Of a stretch of 64,000 nt of DNA, positions 52,027 to 60,677 are shown piece by piece. Every line of letters starts with the position of its first letter. Position 1 is the first letter of the stretch. A program made the translations under genes and the position numbers. Source of the DNA: Anaerolineales bacterium. Lineage in GTDB: Bacteria > Chloroflexota > Anaerolineae > Anaerolineales > Villigracilaceae. The stretch lies in assembly GCA_030680795.1 (NCBI GenBank), contig JAUXUL010000005.1, positions 23,163 to 87,162 on the forward strand. The letters run 5' to 3'. The notes beneath the pieces were generated by a model. It saw only the letters and a program-made list of their open reading frames with translations, did no database searches and was not told the DNA's origin.

Positions 52027-53601
52027 ATGACAGAAACAAATGCAAACAGACAGATCGCCCGCGCGGCTGGGACGGTGATGATCGCCATTGTGCTTGGGCA
52101 GATCACCGGGCTGGCGCGCAGCATTATTGTGGCAGGCGCGTTTGGCGCATCGCCTGAGTTGGATGCGTTCACGGCGGCGAACCGTGTCAGTGAAACGCTT
52201 TTTCTTTTGGTAGCGGGCGGCGCGCTCGGCTCTGCTTTTATTCCGACGTTTACTGGATTGCTCGCCAAGGATGAAAGGGACTCCGCCTGGCGGCTGGCTT
52301 CTTCGCTGGCGAATGCGGTCACGCTGACCCTCAGCCTGCTTGCCCTGCTATTTGCATTTTTCGCCCCGCAAGTGGTGCGCTACGCGCTTGCGCCAGGTTT
52401 CTCTGAAAAGCCCGAGCTCTTCGCATTGACGGTTTCACTGCTCCGCATTCAACTGATCTCTGCTGTCTTGTTTGGCTTGGGCGGGTTGATCGTTGGCATC
52501 CTCAACGCGCATAAAATTTTCCTTGTGCCGGCATTGACTCCCGCCATGTATCAGTTGGGGATCATTTTTGGCGCAGTTGCGCTCGCGCCTTCGATGGGAA
52601 TTTACGGACTGGCATGGGGTGTGGTGATCGGCGCAGCGTTTTATTTGCTTTTACAAATTCCAACGTTGATCAAACAAAGAGGCGCATACAGTTTTACATT
52701 TGGATTGGATAATGCCCATGTTCGTAAAGTGATCTTCTTAATGGGACCGCGCCTGCTGGGCGTGGCAGTGGTGCAGCTCAATTTTTGGGTGAACATTCGG
52801 CTGGCTTCGCAAATGATCGCAGGAAGTGTAGCGAGCCTCTCTTATGGTTTTTCGTTGATGATCATGGCACAGGCGGCGATTGCCCAGTCCGTTGCGATCG
52901 CGGCGATGCCCACTTTTTCGGCGCAACATGCGCTCGGTCAAAAAGATGAAATGCGCGCATCGCTGGCCGCCTCATTGCGAGGAATTTTGCTGATGGCGAT
53001 CCCTGCCAGTGTTGGCTTGATTCTATTACGCGAGCCGTTGGTTGCATTTCTATTTCAGCGCGGTAAATTTGATGAACAAGATGTTCAACTGACAGCCTGG
53101 GCCTTGCTCTGGTACGCGGCGGGCATCGTGGGTCATTCCGTGATGGAGATATTGACCCGCGCTTTTTATGCGCAACACGATACGAAGACCCCCGTCATCA
53201 TCGGCACGATTGCGATGGGATTGAATGTCGTGCTCAGTATCGCCTTTTCCAAATTATTTGCATCCATTGGATGGATGCCGCACGGCGGTCTTGCGCTGGC
53301 AAATACCATTGCGACCACACTGGAAGCGGTTGTATTATTTATTGTGATGCGTAAGCGGTTAAGTGGCATCGCAGGCGGTCATATATTGCGTGTTGTGCTT
53401 GCCTCCACGATTGCCGCGATTGGCATGGGACTTTCGTTATACGGCTGGTTATATTTTGGGAATAAATTCAGCGTGTGGGTGCTGGCGCCCATTGGTGTGA
53501 TCATCGGCGGCGGAGTTTATCTCGCAGCGCTGTTCGTTTTGCGCGTACCTGAGTTGACATATGTTGCGAATGGGGTTTTGAGAAAGTTGAAACGGAGTTA
53601 A
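52027..53601 (+). CDS. murJ: Lipid II flippase MurJ
   Basis: 524 residues with 14 membrane segments. ARAAGTVMIAIVLGQITGLAR, AFGASPELDAFTAANRVSE, GALGSAFIPTFTGLLAKDE and ILTRAFYAQHDTKTPVIIGT are typical MurJ/MviN blocks of the MOP superfamily. It flips lipid II across the membrane for cell wall synthesis. Divergent from the phospholipase D-like gene. Confidence 0.95.
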   Translation: MTETNANRQIARAAGTVMIAIVLGQITGLARSIIVAGAFGASPELDAFTAANRVSETLFLLVAGGALGSAFIPTFTGLLAKDERDSAWRLASSLANAVTLTLSLLALLFAFFAPQVVRYALAPGFSEKPELFALTVSLLRIQLISAVLFGLGGLIVGILNAHKIFLVPALTPAMYQLGIIFGAVALAPSMGIYGLAWGVVIGAAFYLLLQIPTLIKQRGAYSFTFGLDNAHVRKVIFLMGPRLLGVAVVQLNFWVNIRLASQMIAGSVASLSYGFSLMIMAQAAIAQSVAIAAMPTFSAQHALGQKDEMRASLAASLRGILLMAIPASVGLILLREPLVAFLFQRGKFDEQDVQLTAWALLWYAAGIVGHSVMEILTRAFYAQHDTKTPVIIGTIAMGLNVVLSIAFSKLFASIGWMPHGGLALANTIATTLEAVVLFIVMRKRLSGIAGGHILRVVLASTIAAIGMGLSLYGWLYFGNKFSVWVLAPIGVIIGGGVYLAALFVLRVPELTYVANGVLRKLKRS

Positions 53602-53607
53602 ATGTCA

Positions 53608-54060
53608 CTACGGCCAGACCAGCCACTGCACGATTGCAACCAGTACACCCAAAATGATTCCAGCGATCACTTCCAGCGGGGTGTGGCCGATCACTTCCTT
53701 TAGTTCGTTTTCATCCCACAGGTGACCTTTTAATAATTCTTCAAAAAGCAGGTTGATGCGTTCCGCGTGCATGCCTGCCTGTCTGCGCACGCCGGACGCA
53801 TCGTGCGTAACGATCATGGTAATGCCAACAGCAACCGCAAAAATGGGGTTATCAAAGCCATGATACAAGCCCACAGCCAGAGTCCCTGCAACCATCAAGG
53901 CAGAATGCGAAGAGGGCATGCCACCTGCCGCAAAAAACATCGCCCACATCCAACGACGCGAACGCAAATATTCGGTGGGGATTTTCAACACCTGCGCGAG
54001 CAGCCAGCCCGATATCACAGCAATCAAAACTTTATTTTGTATCAATTCTTCAAATATCAT
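53608..54060 (-). CDS. Divergent PAP2 family protein (DUF212)
   Basis: 150 residues with four hydrophobic segments. GWLLAQVLKIPTEYLRSRRW, GGMPSSHSALMVAGTLAVGL and VTHDASGVRRQAGMHAERIN, GHTPLEVIAGIILG are the DUF212 (PAP2-like) phosphatase motifs. It may dephosphorylate isoprenoid or lipid phosphates. The start overlaps the xseB stop by four bases (ATGA). Confidence 0.92.
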   Translation of the reverse strand: MIFEELIQNKVLIAVISGWLLAQVLKIPTEYLRSRRWMWAMFFAAGGMPSSHSALMVAGTLAVGLYHGFDNPIFAVAVGITMIVTHDASGVRRQAGMHAERINLLFEELLKGHLWDENELKEVIGHTPLEVIAGIILGVLVAIVQWLVWP

Positions 54061-54308
54061 TCGGATCCTTCCTCGAAGGGGCTGAGCGACTCACCGGACA
54101 GTTTTTGCACTTTGAGTTGAGCGGACTCAAGCAAAGCGCTGCAATGCGCCACCAGCGCCTGCCCCCGTTCAAAGAACTTCATCGAATCTTCGAGAGGATT
54201 CTGCTCATCTTCCAGAGATGTGACGATGCCTTCGAGTTCGGCTATGGCCTCCTCGTAGGATAATTCTTCCACTGTCTTTTCTGATTTTTTGGCTGATGAT
54301 TTTGCCAT
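54057..54308 (-). CDS. xseB: Exodeoxyribonuclease VII small subunit
   Basis: 83 residues. ELSYEEAIAELEGIVTSLED, PLEDSMKFFERGQALVAHCS, ALLESAQLKVQKL is the XseB pattern. It supports XseA in degrading single-stranded DNA. Sixteen bases after xseA. Confidence 0.94.
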   Translation of the reverse strand: MAKSSAKKSEKTVEELSYEEAIAELEGIVTSLEDEQNPLEDSMKFFERGQALVAHCSALLESAQLKVQKLSGESLSPFEEGSE

Positions 54309-54319
54309 GATAACTCCAT

Positions 54320-54345
54320 ACGATTTACAATTTACGATTTACGAG
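54320..54345. repeat. TTTACGATT repeat at the end of xseA
   Basis: ACGATTTACAATTTACGATT and the following TACGAG; related units at 30913 and 44915. It supplies the xseA stop codon. Confidence 0.6.
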
Positions 54346-55536
54346 TGCTTCAAATTCGCCATCACTCACGCGGACTTTTATCCCGCCGTGTGCTTGTGAT
54401 ACTTTTGAGACAACCACGCCATCGTCTTTTCGGGTGATGATAGCATATCCACGAGACAATATGCCTTCGGGGTTTAACGACAACAAGTGTTTTGACATTC
54501 CATCTACGATTGAAGATTGCAATTGGATGCGGTGCATCAACGAGGAAAATGCGCGGCGCGAGAGTTCATCGAGATGTTGATAATCAGATTGGATGCGCCG
54601 TTCGGGAGAAGCGTATCCCAGGCGGGATATAAAAGATGAGATCACCCCCTTTTGTTCAGCGAGCAGGTTAAAGGTCAAAGAAGAGAGGCGAGAGTGGAGA
54701 GTGGAGATTGCCTCTTGCAAGTCTTGAATCGTTATTTGAGTCGCAAGTTCTGCCGCGGCGGTGGGAGTCGGGGCGCGCAAATCGGATGCAAAATCACAAA
54801 GGGTGAAATCGGTTTCGTGACCCACGCCGCAAATGACGGGCGCATTTGACCCAGCCACGGCGCGCACGACCCGTTCGTCGTTGAAAGCCCACAGGTCTTC
54901 AATCGAACCGCCGCCGCGCGCGAGCAGGATCACATCTGGAGACTGGATATTGAGAGATTGGATCGCGTTCACCAACGCGGGAGGAGCCTCGACTCCTTGC
55001 ACAGATGAGGGCGCGAGGATGACTTGCGCAAGAGGCAGGCGGCGGCGAAGCGTGTCGAGCATGTCACGCAAAGCCGCACCTGTCTGCGAAGTGACAATCC
55101 CGATTTTATATGGCAGTTGAGGAATGGGGCGTTTGCTTTCGGGATCAAATAGACCTTCGGACTCAAGCATGGCTTTCAGGCGCAGGAACTCCTGATACAA
55201 TGCGCCCTCGCCTTTGGGCTGGATGAGATTGACCGCGAGTTGATATTGTCCCTGCGGCTCATAGACGGTGATCCTGCCATGTGCTTCGACTGCCATGCCA
55301 TCCTGCAAGTTGACACGCAAACGCGCCGCGTCGGGCTTCCACATCATACAGCGCAGGGAAGCATTTTTATCCTTGAGCGTGAAATAGATGTGACCAGAAT
55401 TTGGTTTTGAAAGATTGGAAATCTCCCCCTCCACCCAGACATCCTGCAAGGTAGGGTCGTTCTCCAATTGCTTGCGGATGTGCAATGTGAGTTGGGAGAC
55501 GGTGAGGTGAACGGAAGAGAAGAGGGTCGGTTGCAT
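54325..55536 (-). CDS. xseA: Exodeoxyribonuclease VII large subunit
   Basis: 403 residues. N-terminal OB fold (DVWVEGEISNLSKPNSGHIY, FTLKDKNASLRCMMWK), KIGIVTSQTGAALRDMLDTL, LLARGGGSIEDLWAFNDERV, SNAPVICGVGHETDFTLCDF and the C-terminal LSRGYAIITRKDDG. The final residues ALVNRKL and the stop are encoded by a TTTACGATT repeat (54320-54345), so the original C-terminus was probably replaced. Confidence 0.96.
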   Translation of the reverse strand: MQPTLFSSVHLTVSQLTLHIRKQLENDPTLQDVWVEGEISNLSKPNSGHIYFTLKDKNASLRCMMWKPDAARLRVNLQDGMAVEAHGRITVYEPQGQYQLAVNLIQPKGEGALYQEFLRLKAMLESEGLFDPESKRPIPQLPYKIGIVTSQTGAALRDMLDTLRRRLPLAQVILAPSSVQGVEAPPALVNAIQSLNIQSPDVILLARGGGSIEDLWAFNDERVVRAVAGSNAPVICGVGHETDFTLCDFASDLRAPTPTAAAELATQITIQDLQEAISTLHSRLSSLTFNLLAEQKGVISSFISRLGYASPERRIQSDYQHLDELSRRAFSSLMHRIQLQSSIVDGMSKHLLSLNPEGILSRGYAIITRKDDGVVVSKVSQAHGGIKVRVSDGEFEALVNRKL

Positions 55537-55723
55537 CGAAGGCGAGGATAATCGAAAAAGGATGAATTCGGAAGGCGTGTCCTGACGGTTCGTCTCGCTT
55601 TGCGGCTCACCGTGTCGAAGGGATGAAGGCTTGCATTGAGCGAAGTCGAAATGATAAAAAATTAGAAGGCTGCACGCGCAGGTCGCAAGGCCAAGATTAA
55701 GGGTGAAAAGAATAGTTTTCTGC

Positions 55724-55729
55724 TAAAAT
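55724..55729 (+). promoter_or_regulatory. -10 box of HIT gene
   Basis: TAAAAT, 11 bases before the ATG, with no ribosome binding site; again a near-leaderless start. Confidence 0.4.
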
Positions 55730-55740
55730 CATTCCATCCT

Positions 55741-56250
55741 ATGAAACACATCTGGTCACCCTGGCGTATGAAATATATCGAGAAACATGAAAAAGAAGAA
55801 GGCTGTGTGTTTTGTATTGCACAAGCCCAAGAGGACAGCGCAGCAAACCTGATCGCCTTTCGCGGGGAGCGCGCCTACGTCATCCTCAACCTCTACCCCT
55901 ACACAAGCGGACATTTGATGGTTGTGCCTTTCGAGCATAAAGCCACTCTTGAGAAGTTGGGCTCGTCCACGCGCACGGAGATTATGGAACTCGCGTCTCA
56001 GTGCATGACCGTGTTACGGAAGATATACAATCCGCAGGGATTTAATATGGGTTCGAACATCGGCTCAGCGGCGGGTGCAGGCGTGCCGGGTCACGTCCAC
56101 ATTCACATTGTTCCGCGCTGGGCAGGCGACACGAATTTCATGTCCACGCTGGGAGAGACGAGGGTGTTGCCCGAGTCTTTGGAGGCTACATACACGCGGG
56201 TGCGTAAAATGTTTACCATAGATAAAAAGGATAAAAGTCTTCGGACCTGA
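55741..56250 (+). CDS. HIT family hydrolase / Ap4A phosphorylase-like protein
   Basis: 169 residues. WSPWRMKYIEKHEKEEGCVF, CIAQAQEDSAANLI start, LNLYPYTSGHLMVVPFEH, and the His triad GHVHIHIVPRWAGDTNFMS. Close to the Ap4A-hydrolysing HIT proteins of actinobacteria and Chloroflexota. It cleaves dinucleoside polyphosphates or related nucleotides. Confidence 0.93.
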   Translation: MKHIWSPWRMKYIEKHEKEEGCVFCIAQAQEDSAANLIAFRGERAYVILNLYPYTSGHLMVVPFEHKATLEKLGSSTRTEIMELASQCMTVLRKIYNPQGFNMGSNIGSAAGAGVPGHVHIHIVPRWAGDTNFMSTLGETRVLPESLEATYTRVRKMFTIDKKDKSLRT

Positions 56251-56421
56251 ATTCCGCCCAAACAGTCTGTATCTCGCGGGTGAAAAGTGGTGAAGCGTCC
56301 TGCTGAAATGGATTTTGCCGCCAGTTTTCAGGCTGTCTGTCAACGACGAAACCACCAGATTGATTTGGGTGTGTTTCAACTGAAATGAATCGCACTCGAT
56401 TGATTTGATTGAAGGAATGAA

Positions 56422-56898
56422 TTGCCCCCCACAATGAACAAACGATTGCAGGGCCTCCTCAAGCGCGGACATCGAGTTGCCTCGCGCCCGTCCAAAGATT
56501 ATCCGTACAGCTCACTTGAAAAACAAAAGCCGTTTTTCAAAAATCTGGGGCTTGACCTGTACGAATACTTCAACGGGACATTGAATATTTCCATTGCACC
56601 GCATGAGTTCAGCATGACCCATCCCGAATTTACCTTTGAACTGGTCAAGTGGACGGATCTGCATCCACCCGAAACATTTTCCTTTTCGTGCTGTAAAGTA
56701 TTTTTCAAAAGCCGGGAATATGCAGGCTGGGTATATTATCCGCACCCAGAGACGAAGAAAACACATTTCCAAAACCCATCACTGATCGAAGTGATCACAT
56801 ATGAAATTCCCGAAATCCAATACGGCGATGTCAGTGAAATTGAAATAAACCCAAGCGAGATTCTCATTCGTGAGAATAATCATCCTCACGAAGTATAG
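56422..56898 (+). CDS. Conserved hypothetical protein
   Basis: 158 residues from a TTG with GAAGGA upstream; ATG 56434 (MNKRLQGLLK) is the alternative. The sequence is mixed alpha/beta with GLDLYEYFNGTLNISIAPHE, FELVKWTDLHPPETFSFSCC and SLIEVITYEIPEIQYGDVSE. The composition is soluble and cytoplasmic. No family recognised and no operon partner; 56251-56421 before it shows nothing. Confidence 0.65.
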   Translation: MPPTMNKRLQGLLKRGHRVASRPSKDYPYSSLEKQKPFFKNLGLDLYEYFNGTLNISIAPHEFSMTHPEFTFELVKWTDLHPPETFSFSCCKVFFKSREYAGWVYYPHPETKKTHFQNPSLIEVITYEIPEIQYGDVSEIEINPSEILIRENNHPHEV

Positions 56899-57052
56899 GA
56901 TAATGCCAATGGGTCAGCAAGCAGGCCCGGGTGCGGCACAGAAGCGGCAAGTCGAGTCAAAGAATAGGGGCATCACCCAAAAGTTCTTTTTCGGTTGAAA
57001 ATCCAAATTATTTATCTGTCTCGTGTACAATAGTGCCAGAAAAGGGAATCTT

Positions 57053-57784
57053 ATGCGTATCGCTTTTATTTCAGATATTCATGGCAATTTCACGGCGCTT
57101 CAAGCTGTACTTGCAGATATAAAAAGCCAGGGCACAGATCAAATTATTTGCCTGGGAGATACAGTCAGCCTTGGTCCACAGCCGAGGGAAGCGCTGAATA
57201 TGCTGAGGGATTTAAAGGGCATTTATATAAAAGGAAATCATGACGAAGCGGTATTGGACCCGACCAAAGCGGCTCAATACGAGATCGCCGAGCACTTGAT
57301 TCCCGACCTGCACTGGTGCTGCGAACGTCTCACTTCGGATGATTTTGAATTTATCAAGTCGTTCAAAAACACACATGAATTTAGCTTTCCAAATGGCGTA
57401 CAACTGCTGGCGTTCCACGGCTCTCCGATCTCGCCTACGGATATAATCCTATCTACCACCCCGCCGGAATTATTGGATAAATACTTCGCAGGCCAAAACG
57501 CTTCTGTTTTCATCGGTGGCCACTCGCACATTCAAATGCATCGGCGCTATGGGAAAAAATTGATCCTCAATTCCGGCAGCGTTGGCAATGCCTTTGAGTT
57601 CGCTTACTCCCCCGGCAACCCTCCCCACCTGCTGCCCTGGGCGGAATATACGATCATTGAGCAATCAGGCAATTCGTTTCATGTGGATCTGCGCCGTGTT
57701 CACTTTGATACAGATGCGCTGCTGAAGATCGTTAAGGAAAGCAATTTACCGGGCATGGCATGGTGGTTCAGGCAGTATCAATAA
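57053..57784 (+). CDS. Calcineurin-like metallophosphoesterase
   Basis: 243 residues from ATG 57053. IAFISDIHGNFTALQAVL, ICLGDTVSLGPQP, IYIKGNHDEAV and VFIGGHSHIQM are the metal-binding blocks (D-x-H, GD, GNHD/E, GHSH) of the YfcE/serine-threonine phosphatase-like group. A general phosphodiesterase or phosphatase; substrate unknown. 14 bases before the kinase gene. Confidence 0.9.
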   Translation: MRIAFISDIHGNFTALQAVLADIKSQGTDQIICLGDTVSLGPQPREALNMLRDLKGIYIKGNHDEAVLDPTKAAQYEIAEHLIPDLHWCCERLTSDDFEFIKSFKNTHEFSFPNGVQLLAFHGSPISPTDIILSTTPPELLDKYFAGQNASVFIGGHSHIQMHRRYGKKLILNSGSVGNAFEFAYSPGNPPHLLPWAEYTIIEQSGNSFHVDLRRVHFDTDALLKIVKESNLPGMAWWFRQYQ

Positions 57785-57798
57785 TAATAAAGGTGACG

Positions 57799-58389
57799 GT
57801 GAATAAATTAATCATCATTGTCGGCGCGAGTGGGGTTGGCAAAACCACGCTGGCGCGCGTATTATGTAAAAAGGGAAGTTTTGCGATTGCATACGAACAA
57901 CATAACGAAAGACCGTTTCAGGCGCTCTTCGAACAGGATGCAAAATACGCGCTTGCAAATCAAATGGATTACCTGCTCTATCGCGCCGAGCAGGAGCGCG
58001 AACTCCGCAAAAGTGACGCACCCGCATTAATGGATGGCGGCCTGGATCTGGACTTTCACGGCTTCACACGCCTCTTTCATGAACGCGGATTGCTCAATGA
58101 CGTAGAATTCGACCTGTGCCGCCGCTTCTATGCCCTGACTCGCAGCCTGCTCCCGCCTCCAGACCTGATCATCGCCCTGAGCGCGGATGCGCAAACCATC
58201 AGCCGGAGATTGACTTCTCGAAACAGGATCAACATTGCATCCAGTGAAGATGCGGAGTTGCTGGAAGAATATGTCAATGAGTGGCTCGAATCCATCCCTG
58301 AATCAAAAATCATTAAGTTGAACGTCTCGCAGGATGATGTAGATTTCACTGACAGCCTCCCCATCATCCTTGATAAAATCAAACAATGA
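57799..58389 (+). CDS. Deoxynucleoside kinase-like protein
   Basis: 196 residues from a GTG, with AAAGGTG just upstream. LIIIVGASGVGKTTLARVLC is the P-loop; YEQHNERPFQALFEQD, ANQMDYLLYRAEQERELR, LMDGGLDLDFHGFTRLFHER and PDLIIALSADAQTISRRLTS, RNRINIASSEDAELLEEY follow the dNK family (dAK/dGK type). It would phosphorylate a deoxynucleoside for salvage, but the active-site DRS is replaced by DGG, so the substrate is uncertain. Confidence 0.78.
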   Translation: MNKLIIIVGASGVGKTTLARVLCKKGSFAIAYEQHNERPFQALFEQDAKYALANQMDYLLYRAEQERELRKSDAPALMDGGLDLDFHGFTRLFHERGLLNDVEFDLCRRFYALTRSLLPPPDLIIALSADAQTISRRLTSRNRINIASSEDAELLEEYVNEWLESIPESKIIKLNVSQDDVDFTDSLPIILDKIKQ

Positions 58390-58419
58390 TCCATTTGCAT
58401 TCTATTCATGCAGGCTCAA

Positions 58420-58461
58420 GCCGCCGTCCTTTGCGAAGCATCCTGTGGACGGCGGCGTTTT
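58420..58461 (+). terminator. Terminator after the kinase gene
   Basis: GCCGCCGTCC (58420-58429) pairs perfectly with GGACGGCGGC (58447-58456), followed by GTTTT. After it, GTTGAGCCTGTCGAAACCCT near 58502 is a dispersed repeat. Confidence 0.75.
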
Positions 58462-58563
58462 CAGCGCAAATCTAGCGCCGAGGCTTGTATTGAGCTGATA
58501 GGTTGAGCCTGTCGAAACCCTGTCGAAGTGACGGCGTAAGGAGCAATCGAAGAGGTCAAATAG

Positions 58564-59451
58564 ATGGAAAATATTGACGAGTTAAAAAAATCCACGGGCG
58601 GTTCGCCCAAATACAGATTATCGAATGCGGATGTTTTTGTTTCCCCAGGCGGGTATCACTTCATTGATTACCTTGACTCCGTGGAGGAAATATCGCCGCA
58701 AATAGATGGAAGCGGATTGACCGACGAAGAAGTGGCATACATTGAGAAGTCCCTGCAATCCAACCCAGAGCGATTTGAAAATCAAGTCAATGCGGTTAAG
58801 AAACACATGCCTGTAAAAAATAAAGCTGTTTTGGATATTGGCTGCGGGGGAGGTCTGTTCCTTTCGAAATTGCAGCAGGAAGGCGCAGTCACTACCGGGA
58901 TTGAACTTAGCGACACCCGAGCGCACTACGCCAAAACCAACCATGGACTTGAGATCTTCAAGCGCCCGATTGAGGCTGATCCCTGGAAAGAACATCATGG
59001 AAGTTTTGATGTTGTCACCTTGTGGGACGTGCTCGAGCATGTCAATTTTCCGTTTTCCACTTTGCAGTCTGCGGCAAATATGCTCAAAAGCGGCGGCATT
59101 CTGCTGATCGACACACCCTGCCGGGATGCGTTCTATCACCGCATGGGAGAATTTACATACTGGCTTTCACGAGGTCAATATCCCACTTTCTTAAATACCA
59201 TGTATTCTTCACACATGTTCGGGCATAAACAAATCTTATCCCTTTCTGAGATGAGAGAAATGCTTGAAGCAGTCGGGATGGAAATCGTGGAATTGCGAAA
59301 ATTTCATGAGCTGTCCTTCCCGTACAGTTTTTACCTGAAAAAGATGTTCAAGTCGGATCTGATTGTAAAAATGATGTTACCCGTAGTGCAAGTCTGTTTG
59401 ACCATATTTCCAATCAGAAACAAAATGCTGGCTGTTGGACGAAAAAAATAA
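58564..59451 (+). CDS. Class I SAM-dependent methyltransferase
   Basis: 295 residues. NKAVLDIGCGGGLFLSKLQQ is motif I, TTGIELSDTRAHYA follows, then FDVVTLWDVLEHVNFPFSTL and SGGILLIDTPCRDAFYHRMG. This is the Methyltransf_23 type, commonly acting on small molecules, sugars or lipids. The N-terminal 80 residues (DVFVSPGGYHFIDYLDSVEE) are not part of the fold core. Substrate unknown. Confidence 0.87.
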   Translation: MENIDELKKSTGGSPKYRLSNADVFVSPGGYHFIDYLDSVEEISPQIDGSGLTDEEVAYIEKSLQSNPERFENQVNAVKKHMPVKNKAVLDIGCGGGLFLSKLQQEGAVTTGIELSDTRAHYAKTNHGLEIFKRPIEADPWKEHHGSFDVVTLWDVLEHVNFPFSTLQSAANMLKSGGILLIDTPCRDAFYHRMGEFTYWLSRGQYPTFLNTMYSSHMFGHKQILSLSEMREMLEAVGMEIVELRKFHELSFPYSFYLKKMFKSDLIVKMMLPVVQVCLTIFPIRNKMLAVGRKK

Positions 59452-59453
59452 TC

Positions 59454-59921
59454 ATGACTCATACCATCACCCTGCGCGATGTAATCCAGGACGACCTGCC
59501 CATTTTCTTTGAGCATCAACTGGATCCAGATGCCCTCAAAATGACCGCCTTCCCATCCTGAGACAAGGAAGCTTTCAGGGCGCATTGGGAAAAGATCATG
59601 GCAGATGAAACAGTCATCATCAAGACCATCCTTTTTGACGGACAAGCGGTGGGCAATATTGCCTGTTTTGAAATGTTCGGGAAACGGGAAGTGGGCTATT
59701 GGATCGGGAAGGAATTTTGGGGCAAGGGTGTTGCCTCGGAATCGCTGAAACAGTTTTTAGACATTGCTCTGACGCGCCCGCTTTATGCGCATGTCGCAAA
59801 ACATAATGCCGCATCCCAGCGCGTTTTGCAAAAATTCGGATTTGAAATCATCGGCGAGGACAAGTGGAGTCCCAACCCCAATGAAGGAGAAGTTGAGGAA
59901 TTAATTCTTGAATTGAAATGA
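59454..59921 (+). pseudogene. GNAT acetyltransferase with in-frame TGA
   Basis: ATG at 59454 reads THTITLRDVIQDDLPIFFEH, QLDPDALKMTAFPS, then TGA at 59559-59561, then DKEAFRAHWEKIMADE and the full acetyl-CoA part (VGYWIGKEFWGKGVASESLK, HVAKHNAASQRVLQKFGFEI) in the same frame. Family members usually have Arg at this site, so CGA to TGA is the simplest cause. No SECIS-like hairpin follows. The 155-codon frame is otherwise intact. Confidence 0.82.
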
Positions 59922-60674
59922 TCATTTCACATCCACTTGCATAATGTAAACAAGCAGGCGATGGATAAGGAAAAACGGAATTATCAGGACGACATGCAAG
60001 GCATTGCTTAACCCCAAAAGCAAAGCCACTGAATTTAAGAAGTTATTCAAAAGCGGTGCGAGATTTTCAAGCATCCACGCGCCGGCCCCCGAAAGGGCCG
60101 CCATTGCAAGCAACACAGCCGCCCACAAACCAAGCGGGAGCCAGGCATGACGGTCCGATTCCGATGGCAGCATCGCGCTGGAAATTGCAAATGTGAGATA
60201 AAACCACAAATAAAAATCTTGCGCAGAGGGCAGCAAGCCAAGCCCCATCCAAAATAGTTGCATTTGCCCGTTACGGAGAACATCCCACAGTGTCTGCAAT
60301 TGCATTTGATAAATGCCCGCGTATGCCACAAACAATGTGCCTGCAATTAATGGAGACAAGCCGATCAGCGAATCGCGGAAGATATCTGTCTGTTCGGTTT
60401 CCACATGTCCCATTTGCAAGCGTCCATTGGATAATGATTGGGGGATCAATGAAAACCCGTGCGTGCGGACGCGTAAAATTTTAGCCATCAAAAAATGACT
60501 GAGTTCATGCAGGAAAACACCGGGGAAAAATAAGACGGAGAACAAGCCGATCGTCAACTGCGAATTGCGTGTGATGATCAAGAACACCGCTTGAATCTCA
60601 CGATGCAAAAGCCGCTGAAGAATGACCAGCGGCAGGAGCATAGAGAGAAACCAGAGAAAGCCAGCGAACTGCAC
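59922..60674 (-). CDS. Membrane protein with HELSH metalloprotease-like motif
   Basis: 250 residues from a GTG three bases after the tpiA stop. Six hydrophobic segments. FFPGVFLHELSHFLMAKILR has the HExxH motif inside a membrane segment, as in M50-type site-2 proteases, and SLIGLSPLIAGTLFVAY may form the second element; the usual NPDG/LDG motif is not obvious. The function is inferred only. It is the last gene of the gap-pgk-tpiA operon. Confidence 0.65.
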   Translation of the reverse strand: MQFAGFLWFLSMLLPLVILQRLLHREIQAVFLIITRNSQLTIGLFSVLFFPGVFLHELSHFLMAKILRVRTHGFSLIPQSLSNGRLQMGHVETEQTDIFRDSLIGLSPLIAGTLFVAYAGIYQMQLQTLWDVLRNGQMQLFWMGLGLLPSAQDFYLWFYLTFAISSAMLPSESDRHAWLPLGLWAAVLLAMAALSGAGAWMLENLAPLLNNFLNSVALLLGLSNALHVVLIIPFFLIHRLLVYIMQVDVK

Positions 60675-60677
60675 GGT

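Noticed and set aside
56251..56421. Partial similarity of GATTTGGGTGTGTTTCAA-type sequence to bases near 1335
   Set aside because: About 20 bases only, without inverted ends or a third copy; not enough to call a repeat.
58390..58563. Possible small gene before the methyltransferase
   Set aside because: The region is a terminator hairpin and a dispersed repeat; no frame of note.
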